64,000 bases of DNA, from assembly GCA_017394865.1 (NCBI GenBank), contig JAFPWT010000010.1, positions 1 through 64,000 on the forward strand. Reading direction: 5' to 3'. Source of the DNA: Bacteroidales bacterium. Its GTDB lineage: Bacteria; Bacteroidota; Bacteroidia; Bacteroidales; F082. The notes below the pieces were generated by a model. The model worked only from the letters and a program-made list of their open reading frames with translations. It made no database searches and had not been told where the DNA came from. The translations under genes and the position numbers were made by a program. Positions 1 to 9,969 of this stretch are shown here, piece after piece; positions within the stretch are counted from its first letter, which is position 1, and each line of letters begins with the position of its first letter.

Positions 1-1
1 C

Positions 2-1033
2 ATCGACGACGACGGCGGCGACGCCACCCTGCTTATCCATAAAGGCTATGCCTGCGAGAACGATCCCAAGCTGCTCGATGCTCCTACAGGTAGTGAAGAA
101 GAGAAGGCCCTGATGAGCGTCATCAAGGCTACTTATAAAGAAAATCCTACCTTCTGGCATACTGTGGTGAAGGGTTGGAAAGGCGTCTCCGAAGAGACGA
201 CCACCGGCGTACACCGTCTCTACCAGATGCAGGAACGTGGCGAACTGCTCGTCCCTGCCATCAACGTGAACGACTCTGTGACCAAATCGAAGTTCGACAA
301 CCTTTACGGCTGCCGTGAGTCGCTCGCCGACGGCATCAAACGCGCCACCGACGTGATGATCGCCGGTAAGGTGGTCGTGGTATGCGGCTACGGCGAAGTG
401 GGCAAGGGCTGCTCACATTCCATGAAGAGCTACGGCGCCCGCGTGCTCGTCACCGAGATCGATCCCATCTGCGCACTGCAAGCGGCCATGGAAGGCTTTG
501 AAGTCACTACGATGGAAGAAGCCGTCAAGGAAGGTAACATCTTCGTGACCACCACAGGCAACTGTGATGTAATCACCCTCGAGCATATCCTCAAGATGAA
601 AGACCAAGCCATCGTGTGCAACATCGGTCACTTCGACAATGAGATTCAGGTGGATCGTCTTGAGAAGACGGAGCATCTGAAAGAGAAGATCAATATCAAG
701 CCTCAGGTCGACAAATATGTGTTCGACGACGGTCACTGCATCTTCCTGCTGGCCTCGGGACGTCTGGTCAACCTGGGCTGCGCCACAGGTCACGCCAGCT
801 TTGTGATGAGTAACTCATTCACCAATCAGACGCTGGCCCAGATGGACCTCTGGGAAAAGCGCGACGAGTACAAGGTGGGCGTGTACTGCCTGCCCAAATA
901 CCTCGATGAGGAGGTGGCTCGTTTGCATCTTGAGAAGATCGGCGTGAAACTTACTAAGCTTACGCAGAAGCAAGCCGATTATATTGGCGTTCCGGTCGAA
1001 GGCCCCTACAAGTCGGATATCTACCGCTATTAA
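2..1033 (+). CDS. ahcY: Adenosylhomocysteinase (SAH hydrolase), C-terminal part
   Basis: Cytosolic enzyme that reversibly hydrolyses S-adenosylhomocysteine to adenosine and homocysteine, clearing the product inhibitor of SAM-dependent methyltransferases. The reading frame is open from base 2, so the gene starts before the window. The first visible residues include [13 protein letters not shown], a hallmark of the family's catalytic region. The Rossmann NAD-binding loop GYGEVGKG follows, then TTTGNCDVI, and the protein ends in the usual SDIYRY tail. About 340 residues are visible, roughly the last three quarters of a family protein of about 470. No frameshift is seen. The next gene begins 18 bases downstream. 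The identification is secure; only the N-terminus is missing. Confidence 0.97.
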   Translation: MDDDGGDATLLIHKGYACENDPKLLDAPTGSEEEKALMSVIKATYKENPTFWHTVVKGWKGVSEETTTGVHRLYQMQERGELLVPAINVNDSVTKSKFDNLYGCRESLADGIKRATDVMIAGKVVVVCGYGEVGKGCSHSMKSYGARVLVTEIDPICALQAAMEGFEVTTMEEAVKEGNIFVTTTGNCDVITLEHILKMKDQAIVCNIGHFDNEIQVDRLEKTEHLKEKINIKPQVDKYVFDDGHCIFLLASGRLVNLGCATGHASFVMSNSFTNQTLAQMDLWEKRDEYKVGVYCLPKYLDEEVARLHLEKIGVKLTKLTQKQADYIGVPVEGPYKSDIYRY

Positions 1034-1051
1034 TCTCAAAAAAACAAAGCC

Positions 1052-3187
1052 ATGGATGCTGAAGTCCAAACACCCCCAAAGAAAAGGAAAAAGAAACTGG
1101 TGTTCGGCCTGCTGCTGTTTGCAGTAGCTGCGGTGCTGTTGCTGGTGTTGGGACGCCGTGGCGAAACGCCGGTGGAGGAGGAATACCAACCCATCGAGGA
1201 GTTTGAAGAGGCTTTCAAGGCGATTCAGCCGCAGGAAGATAATCTCAATTCCACTTATGACCTTGAGAATACCATTCGGGTGATCAACAGTCTGGAGATC
1301 GCTCAGAGCCAGATGGACAACTTCGACGACTATCTGGCCTGCATGGCGCGTCAAGACTATTCGGGTGTGCCGGCGGAGGTGCTGGAGTCGAAAGCAAAAC
1401 TGATGCCGGTTCTTCAGAAACTGTACTTGCTTCAAAAGGAGCACGAGGAGCTGAATCTTTGGTCGTCGCTGGTGCAGAAGCTGGGCGGCGATGTGGTAGA
1501 CCGCATCAATGCTGGTGATGTAACCCTGCTGAGTATGGACCAAGGAATAGGCGGCCTCTTGATCTTCAAGAAAGTCGCGGGTGTGGTGTTTGAACAGTAT
1601 CAGAATGAACAGCGGCTAAAAGGTGAGTTGCAGAAACAGATCGACGAGGCGCGCCTCCAGTATCTTGGTTATTTGGAGTCGTTCACGCCCATCTATATCA
1701 AATACATGACGGAGTGGGATAGGCTTTGCATCGACAGAGACAAAGTGTATATCGATCTGTATAACAACCGTCCCGATTTGGTGCTGCAGGATTGCGAGAA
1801 GGTGCTGGAAAAATATCCAGACAACCGCGAGACCATGCTGCTGAAATCCATGGGGTTGATCCAATACAGCCGTAGATGCAAGAACGATGAGATGATCCTG
1901 ATTGAACCAGAGAAAGACAGCGTTGTGATGAGTCCCAGCGATGCCTATCTCGCGGAAGCGCAGGCTGTGATCGACCGTTACATCGACTTATATCCCGACC
2001 AGTCGGCTCCTGCATTGTTGCTTGAAGGGCTGATTAAAGAAACCAAGGGAGACCACGCTACGGCACTCACGTTCTACGACCAGTCGTCGGTGGAATACCC
2101 ACGTCAGGCGGAACGCCTTACCGATCTGCTCGACAGCTATCGAATCAGGACTTACCTTAACAAAAGTCTTGAGGGAAATTACCTGCTTACCCTTTACAGG
2201 TCGACCATGTCGGGATCGGGGTTCTTCAGCCCCAACTTCATGAAGGCGATGTACTACGACCAGATGGGCGACAAGGATAACTGCGCTAAGGAGATCTACA
2301 ATCACTTCTACCGCCGCAGCAACCAAGGAACCTACGACTGCCTACTGCTGGATATGCGTTTTTGTGAGGAGTATCTCACTAATAGTTTCAACCAACTGCT
2401 GCCCGAACGAAATTACATTAATGTGAGTTTCGAGAAGCATAGCACGATGTTGGGGCTCAGTTCCGACGACATGTCCATCGACGTTACGGTCGACAACCAG
2501 GCGGATATCGACATCATTAATCTGCGAGTGTTCCTCTGCATCCACTTCACCGATATGTACGACGAAGATTACTATGTCATCAAGCTTCCGACCATTAATA
2601 GGATCCCTGTCCGTAGCAATATTGAGTTGGAGGACATTAAGCTGGATTATCTGGAGAAGAGCTTCGGCGACATTGCCAAGGTGCGGGCCATTGCCATGAC
2701 CGATACTGAGATATGCTGGATCGATAATGTGTATAATGCCACCGATAATGTAGACTATAACGAGGAACACAGCGTCAATTTCCAGATTCTCTCTGCTAAA
2801 CTCGACAGTAGCGCCATCCGCTCACGCGATGCTTATCTGGCTTCCATCAAGATGAGCGACGAGATGTTTAGAAACGACATCTTGAAACACTCTCGGGTGA
2901 CTCATGTGGAGAAGAAAAACTTATTGAAGAAAAATCAATATTATATCGATATTGAGCTACCTCGCGAGTTGATCCTGTTAAGTCCGACATTCACGTGGAA
3001 CCAGACGCTGATGCCGGTGGAAAACTATCTCAAGGGCAGTTACATCCATCTTTCTTTTGAAACCCCAGTGGGCGAGGAGAATGTGCTGTATATGACCAGC
3101 AATTACTTGAATTATGCCATTGCCATTGAGTCGCAGGGCGACCGGCTGAAGGTGGTTTCAGTAAAAAATCTCTCGGATAAACCATGA
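1052..3187 (+). CDS. Membrane-anchored TPR-like protein of unknown function
   Basis: I do not recognise this 711-residue protein. A basic stretch (PPKKRKKK) precedes one hydrophobic segment at about residues 13-30, which predicts an N-terminal membrane anchor with the bulk on the far side. Residues about 230-370 have helical, TPR-like periodicity (ALLLEGLIKETKGDHATAL and similar). The last third looks beta-rich. The start ATG follows the ahcY stop by 18 bases. Its stop overlaps the next start by four bases (ATGA), so it is probably translationally coupled to the following glycosyltransferase. A link to cell-envelope or polysaccharide work is inferred only from that neighbour. Confidence 0.75.
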   Translation: MDAEVQTPPKKRKKKLVFGLLLFAVAAVLLLVLGRRGETPVEEEYQPIEEFEEAFKAIQPQEDNLNSTYDLENTIRVINSLEIAQSQMDNFDDYLACMARQDYSGVPAEVLESKAKLMPVLQKLYLLQKEHEELNLWSSLVQKLGGDVVDRINAGDVTLLSMDQGIGGLLIFKKVAGVVFEQYQNEQRLKGELQKQIDEARLQYLGYLESFTPIYIKYMTEWDRLCIDRDKVYIDLYNNRPDLVLQDCEKVLEKYPDNRETMLLKSMGLIQYSRRCKNDEMILIEPEKDSVVMSPSDAYLAEAQAVIDRYIDLYPDQSAPALLLEGLIKETKGDHATALTFYDQSSVEYPRQAERLTDLLDSYRIRTYLNKSLEGNYLLTLYRSTMSGSGFFSPNFMKAMYYDQMGDKDNCAKEIYNHFYRRSNQGTYDCLLLDMRFCEEYLTNSFNQLLPERNYINVSFEKHSTMLGLSSDDMSIDVTVDNQADIDIINLRVFLCIHFTDMYDEDYYVIKLPTINRIPVRSNIELEDIKLDYLEKSFGDIAKVRAIAMTDTEICWIDNVYNATDNVDYNEEHSVNFQILSAKLDSSAIRSRDAYLASIKMSDEMFRNDILKHSRVTHVEKKNLLKKNQYYIDIELPRELILLSPTFTWNQTLMPVENYLKGSYIHLSFETPVGEENVLYMTSNYLNYAIAIESQGDRLKVVSVKNLSDKP

Positions 3188-4302
3188 GAATTGCGGTAAA
3201 CACACGGTTGCTGCTGAAAGGCAAGCTGGAAGGCATCGGATGGGTGGCTTACGAGACTTTGAAACGCATCGTACTGGCTCATCCAGAGGTGGAGTTCTAC
3301 TTCATTTTTGACCGCCAGCCGGATCCATTGTTTCTCTTTGCCGACAACGTGAAGCCTGTGGTTTTGTTTCCTCAAGCGCGACATCCTTTCCTGTTTATAT
3401 GGTTCTTTGAGTTGTCGATCCCGCGGAAATTGAGAAAGATCAAGGCCGACCTGTTCTATTCGCCCGACGGTTATCTGAGCTTGAGGTCAAAGGTGCCGCA
3501 GGTGGTGGAGTTTCACGATTTGAACTTCGAACATTTCCCAGGCGATATGCCCAAGATCCATCTCTGGCACTACAAGAAATTCTTCCCCAAGTTTGCCCGA
3601 AAGGCAGTGCGGATTGTGACCGTTTCGGAGTTTTCCAAACAGGATATCGTGGACTGCTATGGCGTTGATCCTGAAAAGATCGACGTGGCATACAACGGCG
3701 TCAATGAGATCTTCAAGCCGCTGACAGAAGCGGAGCAATCCATCATCCGTGCCCACTATAGCTTTGGCCATCCGTATTTCATGTTTGTAGGTTCGCTGCA
3801 TCCGCGGAAAAACCTTGCCAGACTGTTTACGGCGTTCGACCGGTTCAAGAAACGCAACTCGAACGATGTGAAACTGGTGATTGTAGGGGAGAAGCGTTGG
3901 TGGACGGAGCCTATCCAAAAGGCTTATGATGACATGAGCTGCAAGGATGATGTGGTGTTTGCCGGTCGCCTAAGCGCCGAGGATTTGCACCGTGTGACGG
4001 CCGCTGCACTGGCATCGGTGTATGTATCTTACTTTGAAGGCTTCGGTATTCCCATTCTGGAGGCTTTCCGGTGTGATACTCCCGTGATCACCTCCAACGT
4101 GACCTCCATGCCTGAGGTGGCTCAGGATGCTGCGCTGTTGGTGGATCCTTTCGATGAGGATTCTATCGCAGAGGCCATGAAGAAGGTGACGGATGAGGAT
4201 GTCCGAAAAGAATTAATAGCCAAAGGTCGTGTGAGGGCTCAGGACTTCTCCTGGGATCAGGCAGCCGAAGTGATTTGGAATAGTTTAATGAAAGCAATAT
4301 AA
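3184..4302 (+). CDS. GT4-family glycosyltransferase
   Basis: Retaining GT-B glycosyltransferase of family GT4, 372 residues, expected to act at the inner face of the cytoplasmic membrane on a surface glycan. The N-terminal half holds the acceptor domain. The C-terminal half carries FVGSLHPRKNLARL, the usual start of the donor domain, and the family's E-x7-E element in EGFGIPILEAFRCDTPVITS, followed by MPEVAQDAALLVDPFD. There is no membrane segment. It overlaps the upstream membrane protein by four bases and lies three bases before purD, so all three may share a transcript. Donor and acceptor sugars cannot be told from sequence. Confidence 0.9.
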   Translation: MRIAVNTRLLLKGKLEGIGWVAYETLKRIVLAHPEVEFYFIFDRQPDPLFLFADNVKPVVLFPQARHPFLFIWFFELSIPRKLRKIKADLFYSPDGYLSLRSKVPQVVEFHDLNFEHFPGDMPKIHLWHYKKFFPKFARKAVRIVTVSEFSKQDIVDCYGVDPEKIDVAYNGVNEIFKPLTEAEQSIIRAHYSFGHPYFMFVGSLHPRKNLARLFTAFDRFKKRNSNDVKLVIVGEKRWWTEPIQKAYDDMSCKDDVVFAGRLSAEDLHRVTAAALASVYVSYFEGFGIPILEAFRCDTPVITSNVTSMPEVAQDAALLVDPFDEDSIAEAMKKVTDEDVRKELIAKGRVRAQDFSWDQAAEVIWNSLMKAI

Positions 4303-4305
4303 AAT

Positions 4306-5679
4306 ATGGAAAATATCATTATGTACCCCGGCGAAGTCTCGAAGGAGGCGCTCGACTGGAAAGCCGTTCAAGGCCAACACATCACCGCTGTTCAGCGCAA
4401 CATCTTGGTGTTGGGTTCCGGTGGCCGCGAACACGCCTTGGCTTGGAAGCTGGCCCAAGGCGAAGGCAACAAAGTCTATATCGCTCCCGGTAACGCGGGT
4501 ACTGCCGAAGTCGGCACCAATGTGAATATCAAGGTCAGTGACTTTGAAGGTATCAAGAAATTCTGCCTGGATCATGAAATCGGTCTGGTGGTGGTCGGCC
4601 CCGAGCAACCCCTCGTTGACGGTATTGTCGATTTCTTCAAGGAAGATGCTCGGCTTCAGAAGATCCGTATTATCGGTCCTGATAAACGCGGCGCCCAATT
4701 GGAAGGTAGCAAGGCTTATGCCAAGGAGTTCATGGCTCGCAATGGCATCCCTACGGCACGCTGCCTTACGGTCAACAAAACTGCTGATGGTGCAGCGTTT
4801 TTGAAGTCACTGAAAGCCCCTTATGTGCTGAAAGCCGACGGGTTGGCAGCAGGTAAGGGCGTGCTGATCCTTGACTCGCTGGATGAAGCCATGAGTGAAC
4901 TAGATAATATGCTCGGCGGCAAGTTCGGTGATGCCTCGGCTACTGTGGTCATCGAGGAATTTCTGAGCGGCATCGAGTGCTCGGTGTTTGTGCTCACCGA
5001 TGGTGAACATTATGTGTTGCTGCCCGAGGCCAAGGACTACAAACGCATTGGCGACGGCGACAAAGGATTGAATACTGGTGGCATGGGTGCCGTCTCACCG
5101 GTACCGTTTTGCACCCCCGACTTCCTTCAAAAGGTGGAAGAACGCATTGTGAAACCTACGCTGAATGGCTTAAAGCAGGAAAAGATCGATTATAAAGGAT
5201 TTATCTTCCTCGGCTTGATGAATTGTGGCGGCGATCCCTATGTGATTGAATACAATGTCCGTATGGGCGATCCCGAGACCGAAGCTGTAATGACTCGTAT
5301 CGAGGGCGACTTTGCCGATATGCTTTATGCGTGTGCTGATGGCTGCCTTGATCAAGTGTATTATGCTAAGAGCGAAAAGACCGCGCTCACGGTGATGCTG
5401 GTCTCAGGTGGCTATCCCGAAGTTTACCAGAAAGGCAAGGTGATGACGGGCCTCGACCAATTGAGGGACTGTGTCGCCTTCCATGCGGGTACTGCTTTCG
5501 ACGCCGAAGGACGGGTGATCACTGCCGGTGGACGTGTCATCGCTGTCACCGCCCAGGGCTCCAACATCATGGAGGCTCGGGAGAAAGCCTATGAAAATGT
5601 CGTTAAAATCAAATTCGAAGGCGAGAATCACCGTCATGACATCGGCCTTGACCTCTCGCCTTTAACTTCTCACCTCTAA
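4306..5679 (+). CDS. purD: Phosphoribosylamine-glycine ligase (GAR synthetase)
   Basis: Second step of purine synthesis: ATP-dependent joining of glycine to 5-phosphoribosylamine. ATP-grasp protein with the classical N-terminal ILVLGSGGREHALAWKL, the middle ADGLAAGKGV and the metal-binding YVIEYNVRMGDPE. The open frame gives 457 residues because about 30 residues precede the conserved start (residues 1-30, beginning MENIIMYPGEV). No ATG lies nearer to LVLGSGG, so the extension appears real or a non-ATG start is used. The last residues (SPLTSHL) and the TAA stop fall inside a 7-bp-period array. purM lies far away at 59805-60968. Confidence 0.96.
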   Translation: MENIIMYPGEVSKEALDWKAVQGQHITAVQRNILVLGSGGREHALAWKLAQGEGNKVYIAPGNAGTAEVGTNVNIKVSDFEGIKKFCLDHEIGLVVVGPEQPLVDGIVDFFKEDARLQKIRIIGPDKRGAQLEGSKAYAKEFMARNGIPTARCLTVNKTADGAAFLKSLKAPYVLKADGLAAGKGVLILDSLDEAMSELDNMLGGKFGDASATVVIEEFLSGIECSVFVLTDGEHYVLLPEAKDYKRIGDGDKGLNTGGMGAVSPVPFCTPDFLQKVEERIVKPTLNGLKQEKIDYKGFIFLGLMNCGGDPYVIEYNVRMGDPETEAVMTRIEGDFADMLYACADGCLDQVYYAKSEKTALTVMLVSGGYPEVYQKGKVMTGLDQLRDCVAFHAGTAFDAEGRVITAGGRVIAVTAQGSNIMEAREKAYENVVKIKFEGENHRHDIGLDLSPLTSHL

Positions 5680-5690
5680 CCTCTCATCTC
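5649..5690. repeat. Heptamer array across the purD stop codon
   Basis: Six consecutive 7-base units: TGACCTC, TCGCCTT, TAACTTC, TCACCTC, TAACCTC, TCATCTC. The consensus is roughly T(C/A)A(C)(C/T)TC. The purD stop codon TAA is the start of the fifth unit, and the next gene starts two bases after the last unit. The same heptamer type recurs at 36487-36535. Confidence 0.7.
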
Positions 5691-5691
5691 C

Positions 5692-6681
5692 TTGGTCAAA
5701 TTCTTTCGAAATAGCTACCTTATCCAATATGTGACCATCGCCCTATTGGTCATTGCGATATGGATTCCTTCGTTCATCACGGCTAATGTTGATGTGACTT
5801 GGCGTAGTGATGTGACACCGTTATATAATCTGGTGGCTGACATTCTCGATTTTTGGCCACCAGCCATGCTGATCTTCGCGATGCTGCTGATGGGCTTTGA
5901 GGCAGTGTTCTTCAACTCCATTTTGTCGGCCAACCAGATCACTGGCATGGTGCATACTTTGGCTGCGGTCGTCTTCCTGTTGCTGATGAACCTGCTGCCG
6001 GTGCAGACTACTTTCTATCCTTTTCTGCTGGCGTCGGCTTTCTTGCTGATGTTCATCCATACGCTGTTCGCCATCTACCAGGCGAACCGTCCTGAGTTTT
6101 ATCTGCTCAACGCGGGTTTCTACCTCTCGTTTGCCACCATGTGCTGGTTCCCTTCGCTGCTGCTTGCTGTTTGGGGTGTTGTGGCGCTGAGTATTATCCA
6201 TAAGGGCTCGCTGCGTTTGCATATTATTCCGTTTATCGGGCTGTTACTGCCATATTTCTTCTATTTTGCCGCTCATTATCTGATGGGTGACGTGTTGGTG
6301 GTTTTGCAAGGTTATGCGGACTACTTTGGTGGATTCCGCCTGTCGGTAGAGGGCTTCAACTGGATGAAGATCGCAATACTGGGCTTCTTGTTGCTAACGG
6401 TAATACTCGCATGGCTGACACCGAGGAACTATTCGTTTGAGAAATCCGTCTCGGTGCGTGTCAAAATCACCATGACCATCGTACTGCTGGCTTTTGGTAT
6501 CTTCATGCTGTTCCTGGAAGGCGATCCGATGCTTCACGGCGTATACTTTATTGCGCTGAGCATATTGTTTTCATATGATCTGGCGTATATAGACCAAGTC
6601 AAAGCATCGAGCATCACGTTACTCATCCTGATGCTGGCGGTGCTGGCTTCGCATTATGTCCCTTTATTCCTTCCGAGATGA
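5692..6681 (+). CDS. Polytopic membrane protein, DUF6427-like
   Basis: 329-residue integral membrane protein with about nine to ten hydrophobic segments spread along its length and no exported domain. The N-terminus ([18 protein letters not shown]), the size and the position beside purD fit the Bacteroidota family DUF6427, recognised from memory and not by search. The only start in place is TTG at 5692, directly after the heptamer array; no ATG occurs in the first 60 residues at a sensible position. Its end overlaps the rnhB start by four bases (ATGA), implying translational coupling. The function is unknown. Confidence 0.72.
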   Translation: MVKFFRNSYLIQYVTIALLVIAIWIPSFITANVDVTWRSDVTPLYNLVADILDFWPPAMLIFAMLLMGFEAVFFNSILSANQITGMVHTLAAVVFLLLMNLLPVQTTFYPFLLASAFLLMFIHTLFAIYQANRPEFYLLNAGFYLSFATMCWFPSLLLAVWGVVALSIIHKGSLRLHIIPFIGLLLPYFFYFAAHYLMGDVLVVLQGYADYFGGFRLSVEGFNWMKIAILGFLLLTVILAWLTPRNYSFEKSVSVRVKITMTIVLLAFGIFMLFLEGDPMLHGVYFIALSILFSYDLAYIDQVKASSITLLILMLAVLASHYVPLFLPR

Positions 6682-7274
6682 ATCTCCTGACGCATTATTC
6701 CGACGTGATCGAAGCAGGCTGCGATGAAGCCGGTCGTGGTTGTCTGGCAGGCCCTGTGGTGGCCGGTGCGGTCATTCTGAAGCCTGGTGCGGACTATCCT
6801 GATCTGGACGATTCGAAGAAGCTGACGGAGAAGAAACGCATGATGTTGCGTGAGTTGGTCATGAACGAAGCCTTGGCTTACGGCATTGGCGTTGTGACGG
6901 CTGCTGAGATCGATGAGATTAACATCTTAAACGCCTCTTTCCTGGCGATGCACCGCGCTCTCGATCAGTTGAAGGTGCGTCCCGAATTCCTCTTGATCGA
7001 CGGCAACCGCTTTAAGAAATATCATGATATCAAACATGTTTGTGTGGTAGGAGGCGACGCAAAATACCAATCCATCGCAGCGGCTTCCATCTTGGCTAAA
7101 ACCACCCGTGACCTTCTGATGGAAGAGTATGACCTTCGTTTTCCTCAGTATCACTGGAAGAAAAACAAGGGCTATCCGACCCCTGAGCACAAGCAGGCCA
7201 TCGCTGAGTATGGCATCACAGAGCTTCACCGTAAAAGCTTCAATATGGCGATCCAGATGCGGCTGGAGTTCTGA
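6678..7274 (+). CDS. rnhB: Ribonuclease HII
   Basis: Removes RNA from RNA-DNA hybrids and incises single ribonucleotides in DNA. At 198 residues it has the normal family length. Catalytic motifs are intact: [17 protein letters not shown] supplies the first Asp-Glu pair, LLIDGN the next Asp, and [14 protein letters not shown] plus the region up to YPTPEH the remainder. The ATG overlaps the stop of the upstream membrane protein. The 62 bases downstream hold the promoter of the next lipoprotein gene. Confidence 0.96.
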   Translation: MNLLTHYSDVIEAGCDEAGRGCLAGPVVAGAVILKPGADYPDLDDSKKLTEKKRMMLRELVMNEALAYGIGVVTAAEIDEINILNASFLAMHRALDQLKVRPEFLLIDGNRFKKYHDIKHVCVVGGDAKYQSIAAASILAKTTRDLLMEEYDLRFPQYHWKKNKGYPTPEHKQAIAEYGITELHRKSFNMAIQMRLEF

Positions 7275-7324
7275 TAAGCCCAAATTGTTGATAAATTACT
7301 TCCAAAAAATCCACTTTTTTGTTA

Positions 7325-7332
7325 TATTTTTG
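7325..7332 (+). promoter_or_regulatory. -7 element TATTTTTG
   Basis: Matches the Bacteroidetes housekeeping -7 consensus TAnnTTTG and lies only four bases before the ATG of the lipoprotein gene at 7337. The transcript would therefore start at or next to the start codon. No good -33 TTTG is seen at the usual distance. Confidence 0.6.
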
Positions 7333-7336
7333 CGCT

Positions 7337-9487
7337 ATGCGCAAAAGGCTTCTCTGGATATTGACTCTAGCTATGACGGCTTTGTTTTCCTGCTCAAGGA
7401 ATGAAGTCCCGTTACTTGATGCTGTACCTGCTGACGCGGATCTCATCATTGAGTCGACCGACGCTGCTGTGATCATCATGTTCGATTCGTTATTCGGGAC
7501 GCATATCGACAAGAGTAAGGTGGAAAATGGTCGGCCTATGGCCATTGTAAGTGTCCCATATGAGGGCTGTTCTTTTCTGACGAATCCATCCTCCAAAGAT
7601 GTTCGTGACAGAAAAGTTTATGACGATCCTGGCTTTCAGCGTTTGCAGAAGACGCTCGGGCAGAATGTGAAAGCGCATCTGTATTCCAAACAGCCTGAAG
7701 GCTGGGTGATGCTCGATGTTCTGCCAGAAGGCAATACTATTGTCTTGAGCGGCTATGCCCTTGCGGCTGACTCCACTTCGATATGGCGACCGCTGAAATA
7801 CCAACTGCCCGTGAAGAATTCGGTGGTGAACATCCTGCCGTCAGATACCCGTTACATGCATCACTTGGGGTTGTCGGATTACCCCTCCTATTGGGAGTCA
7901 TTTTGCGATCAGGAGAAGGTCAAGACCTTCAATGAAAAATATGGCACCGACGTGGAAAGCAAACTCCTGACCTTCTTCTCTGAAGTCTCCTACAATAAGT
8001 TTGGAAGGAATCAAAGAGAAGTGTTTGTGGGGAAGATGAATGATCCTTCGGCAGTGATCAAATTCATGGAACGTCTGGCTTCGAAAACAGGGGTTAGCGC
8101 CTCGCAGAACTGCCAAGGCTATGCCATCTATGACCTAGGCAAGAATACCTTTATTCCTGATGTCTTCGGAGAAGATTTCAATGAGATGAGACGTTGCTGC
8201 TACGCCATTTTGGATCAATATTTGGTAATGGCAGCCAATATGAATATTATTAAAGATGTGATTGCCGGTTACCGTTCAGGTCGCACACTCGACATGAACG
8301 AGGGCTTTCGTGCCATCCAACAGAAGATGACCGAGTCGGCGAATGTTACTCTTTTCGAGATCAAGGACGATAGGACGGAAGTGCTACAGTTGGCTTCGTC
8401 GAAAGACTTGGTCTACACCAATGCTTTCCTCAGTTGGGACATTAAGGCAGAAAACTGGAAAAGTGAGAATAGCGAGAACAGCGTCCGCTGGAAAGTCAAC
8501 CTCGACGCACCATTGAAGGGGAAGCCTTTCCTTGTTAAGAATCCAAACAACTCTGATAAGAGCGTGGTGGTCTTCGATAGCGAAAACAGGATATATCTCA
8601 TTGATAGTGACGGTGCCATCGTTTGGAAGAAACAACTTAACGAAGCGCCCATGAGCGAGGTCTTCACGGTGGATAGCCAAAATAACGGACAAGTCCAGCT
8701 TCTGTTCAATACAGCCCATTCTCTTCATCTTATCGATTTGAGTGGCAACAATATGTCGGGTTACCCGATGCCGTTGCCTTTCGAGGCCTCCAATGGACTT
8801 TCGGTGATTGACTACAATGGCAACCACGATTATCGAATCCTGCTCTGCGGTACCGACCGGCTGGTCTATAATTACACCCTCCAAGGAACTGAGACGGAGG
8901 GATGGAACCGACATCGTGCAGAAGAGAAGGTGACGCTTCCGGTGAGACATCTGGTAGCCGACAACAAAGACTATCTCATCGTGTCGGATGTACGTGGCGG
9001 TGTGCGTATCCTGGATCGTCAAGGTCGCATCCGCATCCCACTGAGCGCTGACATACAGAAGTCGCCGCAAAACGACATTTACACCAACGCCACCAACACT
9101 AGGAAAGGCCTTTTCCTGACTTCCGACAAGGAGGGGAAGCTGCTTTATATCACTGGCGACGGCTCGCAGAACCGCACCGACTTCGGCACTTATTCAGAGA
9201 AGCACTTCTTCCTCTATGAGGATTTCAATGGCGATCAGGATCCTGATTTCATCTATCTTGACGGAAAGGAACTGCATGTGTTCGACCGTTTCAAGAAAGA
9301 GATCTTCAGTTACCATTTCGATGTGGAGATTACTGACAAACCGAGGTTTGACGGAAAGGGAAAGATGATCGTGAATTCGGGATTGGTAGGGGAGAGCCCC
9401 TTTGCGGTGGGAAGCCTACATGGTGATCGTGAGACCAACTTGATCAAGGGTGTGGGAAATGCTTTGTATAACTATGCAATTCGATGA
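7337..9487 (+). CDS. Beta-propeller lipoprotein of unknown function
   Basis: 716-residue predicted lipoprotein. The ATG at 7337 is chosen over an in-frame upstream start because MRKRLLWILTLAMTALFSC is a classical lipoprotein signal (lipobox LFSC), while the upstream codons fall in the promoter. Residues about 25-340 resemble the DUF3352 type of exported protein in layout (PADADLIIESTDAA and so on), but this is a weak match. Residues about 370-716 show repeated blade-like units such as SVVVFDSENRIYLIDSDG and DYLIVSDVRGGVRILDRQG, pointing to a PQQ/WD-type propeller. The ATGA overlap with the next thioredoxin-fold gene suggests a joint envelope role. Function not assigned. Confidence 0.75.
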   Translation: MRKRLLWILTLAMTALFSCSRNEVPLLDAVPADADLIIESTDAAVIIMFDSLFGTHIDKSKVENGRPMAIVSVPYEGCSFLTNPSSKDVRDRKVYDDPGFQRLQKTLGQNVKAHLYSKQPEGWVMLDVLPEGNTIVLSGYALAADSTSIWRPLKYQLPVKNSVVNILPSDTRYMHHLGLSDYPSYWESFCDQEKVKTFNEKYGTDVESKLLTFFSEVSYNKFGRNQREVFVGKMNDPSAVIKFMERLASKTGVSASQNCQGYAIYDLGKNTFIPDVFGEDFNEMRRCCYAILDQYLVMAANMNIIKDVIAGYRSGRTLDMNEGFRAIQQKMTESANVTLFEIKDDRTEVLQLASSKDLVYTNAFLSWDIKAENWKSENSENSVRWKVNLDAPLKGKPFLVKNPNNSDKSVVVFDSENRIYLIDSDGAIVWKKQLNEAPMSEVFTVDSQNNGQVQLLFNTAHSLHLIDLSGNNMSGYPMPLPFEASNGLSVIDYNGNHDYRILLCGTDRLVYNYTLQGTETEGWNRHRAEEKVTLPVRHLVADNKDYLIVSDVRGGVRILDRQGRIRIPLSADIQKSPQNDIYTNATNTRKGLFLTSDKEGKLLYITGDGSQNRTDFGTYSEKHFFLYEDFNGDQDPDFIYLDGKELHVFDRFKKEIFSYHFDVEITDKPRFDGKGKMIVNSGLVGESPFAVGSLHGDRETNLIKGVGNALYNYAIR

Positions 9488-9969
9488 CCATGAGATATAA
9501 AGGGATATTTGTTTTGCTACTGCTACTTGCTGCGACAACGACGCAGGCACAGTTTTTCCATAAACCCGGTGACAAAGCCCATGACTTCGAAGGGGTGACC
9601 GTCGATGGACGGCCGTACCATCTCTATGAATCGCAGGCCGAGTGGATCATCGTATGTTTTTGGTCGGTCGACTGCGACCATTGTCACGATTTCCTGAAAT
9701 CGCTCTGCAAGAATGTCGACCTGGAAAACGACTATGAGCTGGTGAGCTTTGCTCTGGCCGACAACGCCAAACAGGTTCAGAAAAAAGCACGCAAGATGGG
9801 TCTTAACGGCTGGCATTTTTTTGATAAAGCTGGCTGGGATAGCGAACCCTTCCTTGAATATGACGTTACCTCAGCACCGACGGTTATCTTGATCGATAAA
9901 GATAAAAACATCATCGGCGAAGCCTATGACTGGGATGAATTTGAAGAATTATTAAAAGGACATGAATAA
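9484..9969 (+). CDS. Exported thioredoxin-fold protein (TlpA/AhpC-TSA type)
   Basis: 161 residues with a signal peptide (ILLLLLAATTTQAQ type, cleavage after AQA) and a thioredoxin fold. The redox motif is CDHC, within FWSVDCDHCHDFL, and the cis-proline loop is SAPTVILID. It is expected to act in the periplasm as a thiol-disulfide oxidoreductase. Two ATGs are possible (9484 and 9490); 9484 overlaps the upstream stop. Its 3' end overlaps the next gene by eight bases. The partner protein is unknown, although the coupled propeller lipoprotein is a candidate. Confidence 0.85.
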   Translation: MTMRYKGIFVLLLLLAATTTQAQFFHKPGDKAHDFEGVTVDGRPYHLYESQAEWIIVCFWSVDCDHCHDFLKSLCKNVDLENDYELVSFALADNAKQVQKKARKMGLNGWHFFDKAGWDSEPFLEYDVTSAPTVILIDKDKNIIGEAYDWDEFEELLKGHE

